Below, one piece after another: positions 61,601 through 64,000 of a stretch of DNA of 64,000 nucleotides. The notes under the pieces were generated by a model that was given only the letters and a program-made list of their open reading frames with translations, was not told where the DNA came from and did no database searches. A program made the translations under genes and the position numbers. The DNA comes from Lindgomyces ingoldianus (taxonomy: Eukaryota; Ascomycota; Dothideomycetes; Pleosporales; Lindgomycetaceae): assembly GCF_010093535.1 (NCBI RefSeq), contig NW_022985172.1:194660-258659 (forward strand), given 5' to 3'. The number at the start of each line of letters is the position of its first letter. Within the stretch, counting starts at the first letter, position 1.

Positions 61601-64000
61601 TTATTATTATAGGTAGCAATTAGGTTTGCATACGCATTAAAGTTGTTTAAGAGGGATTCTTCTACTATAGCGCGTTATAGTTTAGTTAAGAGGGAGTTAT
61701 ATAAAGCTATAATTAGACCTATCTTATTTAGGCCTATATTAGATGTAAGTTAGTAGAACTTAGTAAAGTGTAAAGTAAAGCTTTTTTTTCTTTATTATAA
61801 AGTGTTTAGGTAACTTAAAGCTGTTAACTTTTTATTTAAGTCTTTATAAGTTACTTATAAGAACACTATAAATTAATCTAGGTTAATAATATTCTTATTT
61901 ATTAGTAAGTTAATTAAGGCTATTATATTATAGTTAAGTTAAAAGTAGGTATATAGTAACTAGAAGTATTTAAAGGGGAATTAGTCTACATTTCTTTTAA
62001 GTTTATATTAGAGCTTACATAAAAAAGAAAGTAAGTCTTTCTGTTTTTTATTAAACAGTAGGGGATTAGAGAGTTAGTTAAATTTTATTACTAAGTTAAA
62101 AAAGTTACAAGTTGTAGGCAGTGTTAGGTAGAAAAAAGTTAAGCTATTTTTAGACTTCTAGGTAAGCTTTAAAGCTAGTAAGTTCTTAGTTCCTACTACT
62201 ATAATAAAAGTTAAGGTAAAAACAGACTACTTAATAATGTAAAGCTGTTTTTTAAAGTCTTTTTAAAAAGCTTTAAAGCTTATAACATAGTAGCTTTTTT
62301 ATAAAGTAAGCGCTTTTTAGAAAGCTTCTTAGCTTACTTTAATAGCTTAGAGTTATGTAAGTACTAAGCTTATTAGATTAGATTTAGAGGCTATTCTTAG
62401 CTAAAGTTTTAACATAACATAATGTTATAATTATGCACAAGTAAGGTTATAGAGCTTTATAAAGGTCTAGTTTAATTACTATGTAAGGTATTATAGTAGG
62501 TATAAGACATTATGTAAGAAACAGGAAGGTTTAGAAGGAAATTAGTAATTAAATACTTAGCTTAAAAGTCTAAGCACTTTAGGTATAAATTAAGCCTGTT
62601 CTAGGTTTAGTTAGTGTTAAGGCAGTTTATGCTTAAGTTTATGTCTGTGTTGTGTTGTGTTTGTGTTAGACGTGCACTAATAATACTCTAGTACACGTCT
62701 AATACAGTTATGTCTGGGATCTAGGGAGGATACTGTGACACTTACTTATTTTTTTTAAGTAAAAACTACTATATTATACATAAGTTTAATTCTTCTACTA
62801 TTAAACTTAATAAGCTGCTTTTTTACTAAAATAGTTTTACTTTTTATAGTTTTTTTTCTTTTTTTTATATAAAATTCTTTATTATAATGCTTAAAGTGTT
62901 ATTTATTTATAGGCTAGTAATACTAAAAGTGTGCTCTCCTTTATTAGTAATTAAAAAGTAAGAGTTGTATAAAAAAATGTACATATGTAGCTTTTTTTTA
63001 TAGTAGTTATAGTATGTTTTAAACTAATACAGTCCTAATTTAGTAGCTCTATATAAAAGTTATATAACCTAGAGTATTATATTTAGTAGAAAGCTCTAGC
63101 GCATCTTCTTTAGTAGCTTTATGTACAGTGTGCGTATAAGCTTATTTATTAATTAGATGTATACTTCTATAATATTACATAGTTTAAAATGCATTTTATA
63201 TATAGCTCTTAGGCTTACTTTTATAGCTAAAAGTAGTTTCTAGCTTATTCTTTAAATAGTTAGTAACTAAGTAAGAATTTTTTTCTTTTTTTTATCTAAG
63301 TAGCTAGTAAACACTAGGCAGAATTTTTTATATAGTTAAGTTATTTTGCCTTTTACTTTTTATATAAAGTAAAGGTTAAAAATCTAACTTTTATACTTTA
63401 TTAAGTTATACACTATAACTTTAAAAGTGCTATTAGTAATTAAAGTGTCTATCTTTATATAGTCTAATTTTTTAAATAGTTTTTTAAGTGTAGTAATTAC
63501 ACTATCTGTATAAAGCTTAATAGATAAGGCCTAATTATTTTTTTTTCTAGGTTAAAAATACCTAGTCTAGACTTTATGCAGGTTTTCTTTGCCTTTTACT
63601 TTTTCTAGTATTTATATCTTTTTTTTACACTAGTGTAGCATTACTATTCTAAGGGGCTTAGTCTATAGTAGGCTTTAGTTCTACCTTTATAACATTTTTA
63701 TAAGGCTGTTTTTTTTTCTTTTTTTTTTAAAAAATTCTTTTATATAAGGATTAGTTTATTTAGGTTATTTATTATAAGTAAGTTGTTTTTTTTTTCTTTA
63801 TAGTATAGTTTAACTTATATATATTAAAGCTTTAGTAGGCTATTTTTTTTTTTAATAATAACATTTTTTTCTTTAATACTTTTAATTTTATATAGGCTAG
63901 TCTAGCCTTTTTTCTCTCTTTATGCTATAATCTTTAAGCTAAGGGGGAGGTTAAGAACTTTATATGTTATAAGGCTATTATAAGTATTAATTATATAATT
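55639..64000 (-). mobile_element. Copia-type LTR retrotransposon I, partial, carrying a nested Gypsy element
   Basis: Family of E and D on the minus strand. The 3' LTR 55639-55918 (280 bp) is intact and shows the uninterrupted version of the LTR broken in Copia D. The internal region runs right through the Gypsy insertion (57076-62740) and on to the window edge, where it matches Copia E back to about 24870. The 5' half and 5' LTR lie outside. It lacks the 620-bp extra segment of D and H. RIP-degraded. Confidence 0.82.
57076..62740 (-). mobile_element. Gypsy-type LTR retrotransposon, copy 2
   Basis: 5665 bp, LTRs 57076-57393 and 62423-62740 (318 bp), target duplication CTTAC (57071-57075, 62741-62745). 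Same family and orientation as copy 1 (32261-37900). The reverse transcriptase again reads YINN instead of YxDD (Asn codons at 59837-59842, minus strand). Copies differ mainly by transitions, with a few small insertions such as near 59570. Inserted in Copia I. Confidence 0.9.

Overview
The window looks like a filamentous ascomycete genome, most likely a Dothideomycete/Pleosporales-type plant-associated fungus. This is inferred from short 45-67 bp GT-AG introns, a fungal multimodular NRPS, and very AT/TpA-rich retrotransposon copies with the C-to-T and G-to-A signature of repeat-induced point mutation (RIP). No species can be named from the sequence alone.

Region 1 (1-17.1 kb) is a balanced-composition gene island with three genes. 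The first is a very large NRPS on the minus strand (start 8423, running off the left edge). It reads A-T-C-A-T-C-A-N-methyltransferase in one unbroken reading frame, but carries 19 in-frame stop codons that become denser towards the window edge. The second is an intact five-exon aldo/keto reductase (minus, 9812-11140). The third is an intact six-exon full-length ABC-B (MDR-type) transporter (plus, 12799-17120). A segment of about 320 bp is present twice, once upstream of the NRPS start and once in the divergent promoter shared by the reductase and the transporter. The three genes look like a secondary-metabolite cluster: synthetase, redox tailoring or precursor enzyme, and exporter or self-protection. 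The second adenylation domain lacks the usual amino-group-binding Asp and a later module carries an N-methyltransferase, so an N-methylated peptide or depsipeptide is a reasonable but unproven guess. In its present form the NRPS can at most make the first 1543 residues.

Region 2 (17.1-20.9 kb) is a transition zone of degraded repeats. It contains a large imperfect palindrome embedded in 10-bp-period arrays and a solo Copia LTR.

Region 3 (20.9-64 kb) has no intact gene. It is a nest of RIP-degraded transposons whose boundaries are fixed here by LTR ends and target-site duplications: Copia E (20943-27582); a palindromic Fot1/Pogo-like element (27789-28888); a GC-rich solo LTR that escaped RIP (29191-29470); and a host Copia copy H. 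H was split by Copia D (29985-46528), Copia B (47555-53323), a 549-bp TRIM-like element (54384-54932) and Copia I (55639 to beyond the window). D was itself invaded by a Fot1-like deletion derivative (30232-31346) and by Copia A (31762-43175). A was invaded by a Gypsy element (32261-37900), and a second Gypsy copy sits in I (57076-62740). A 10-N assembly gap lies at 29062-29071.
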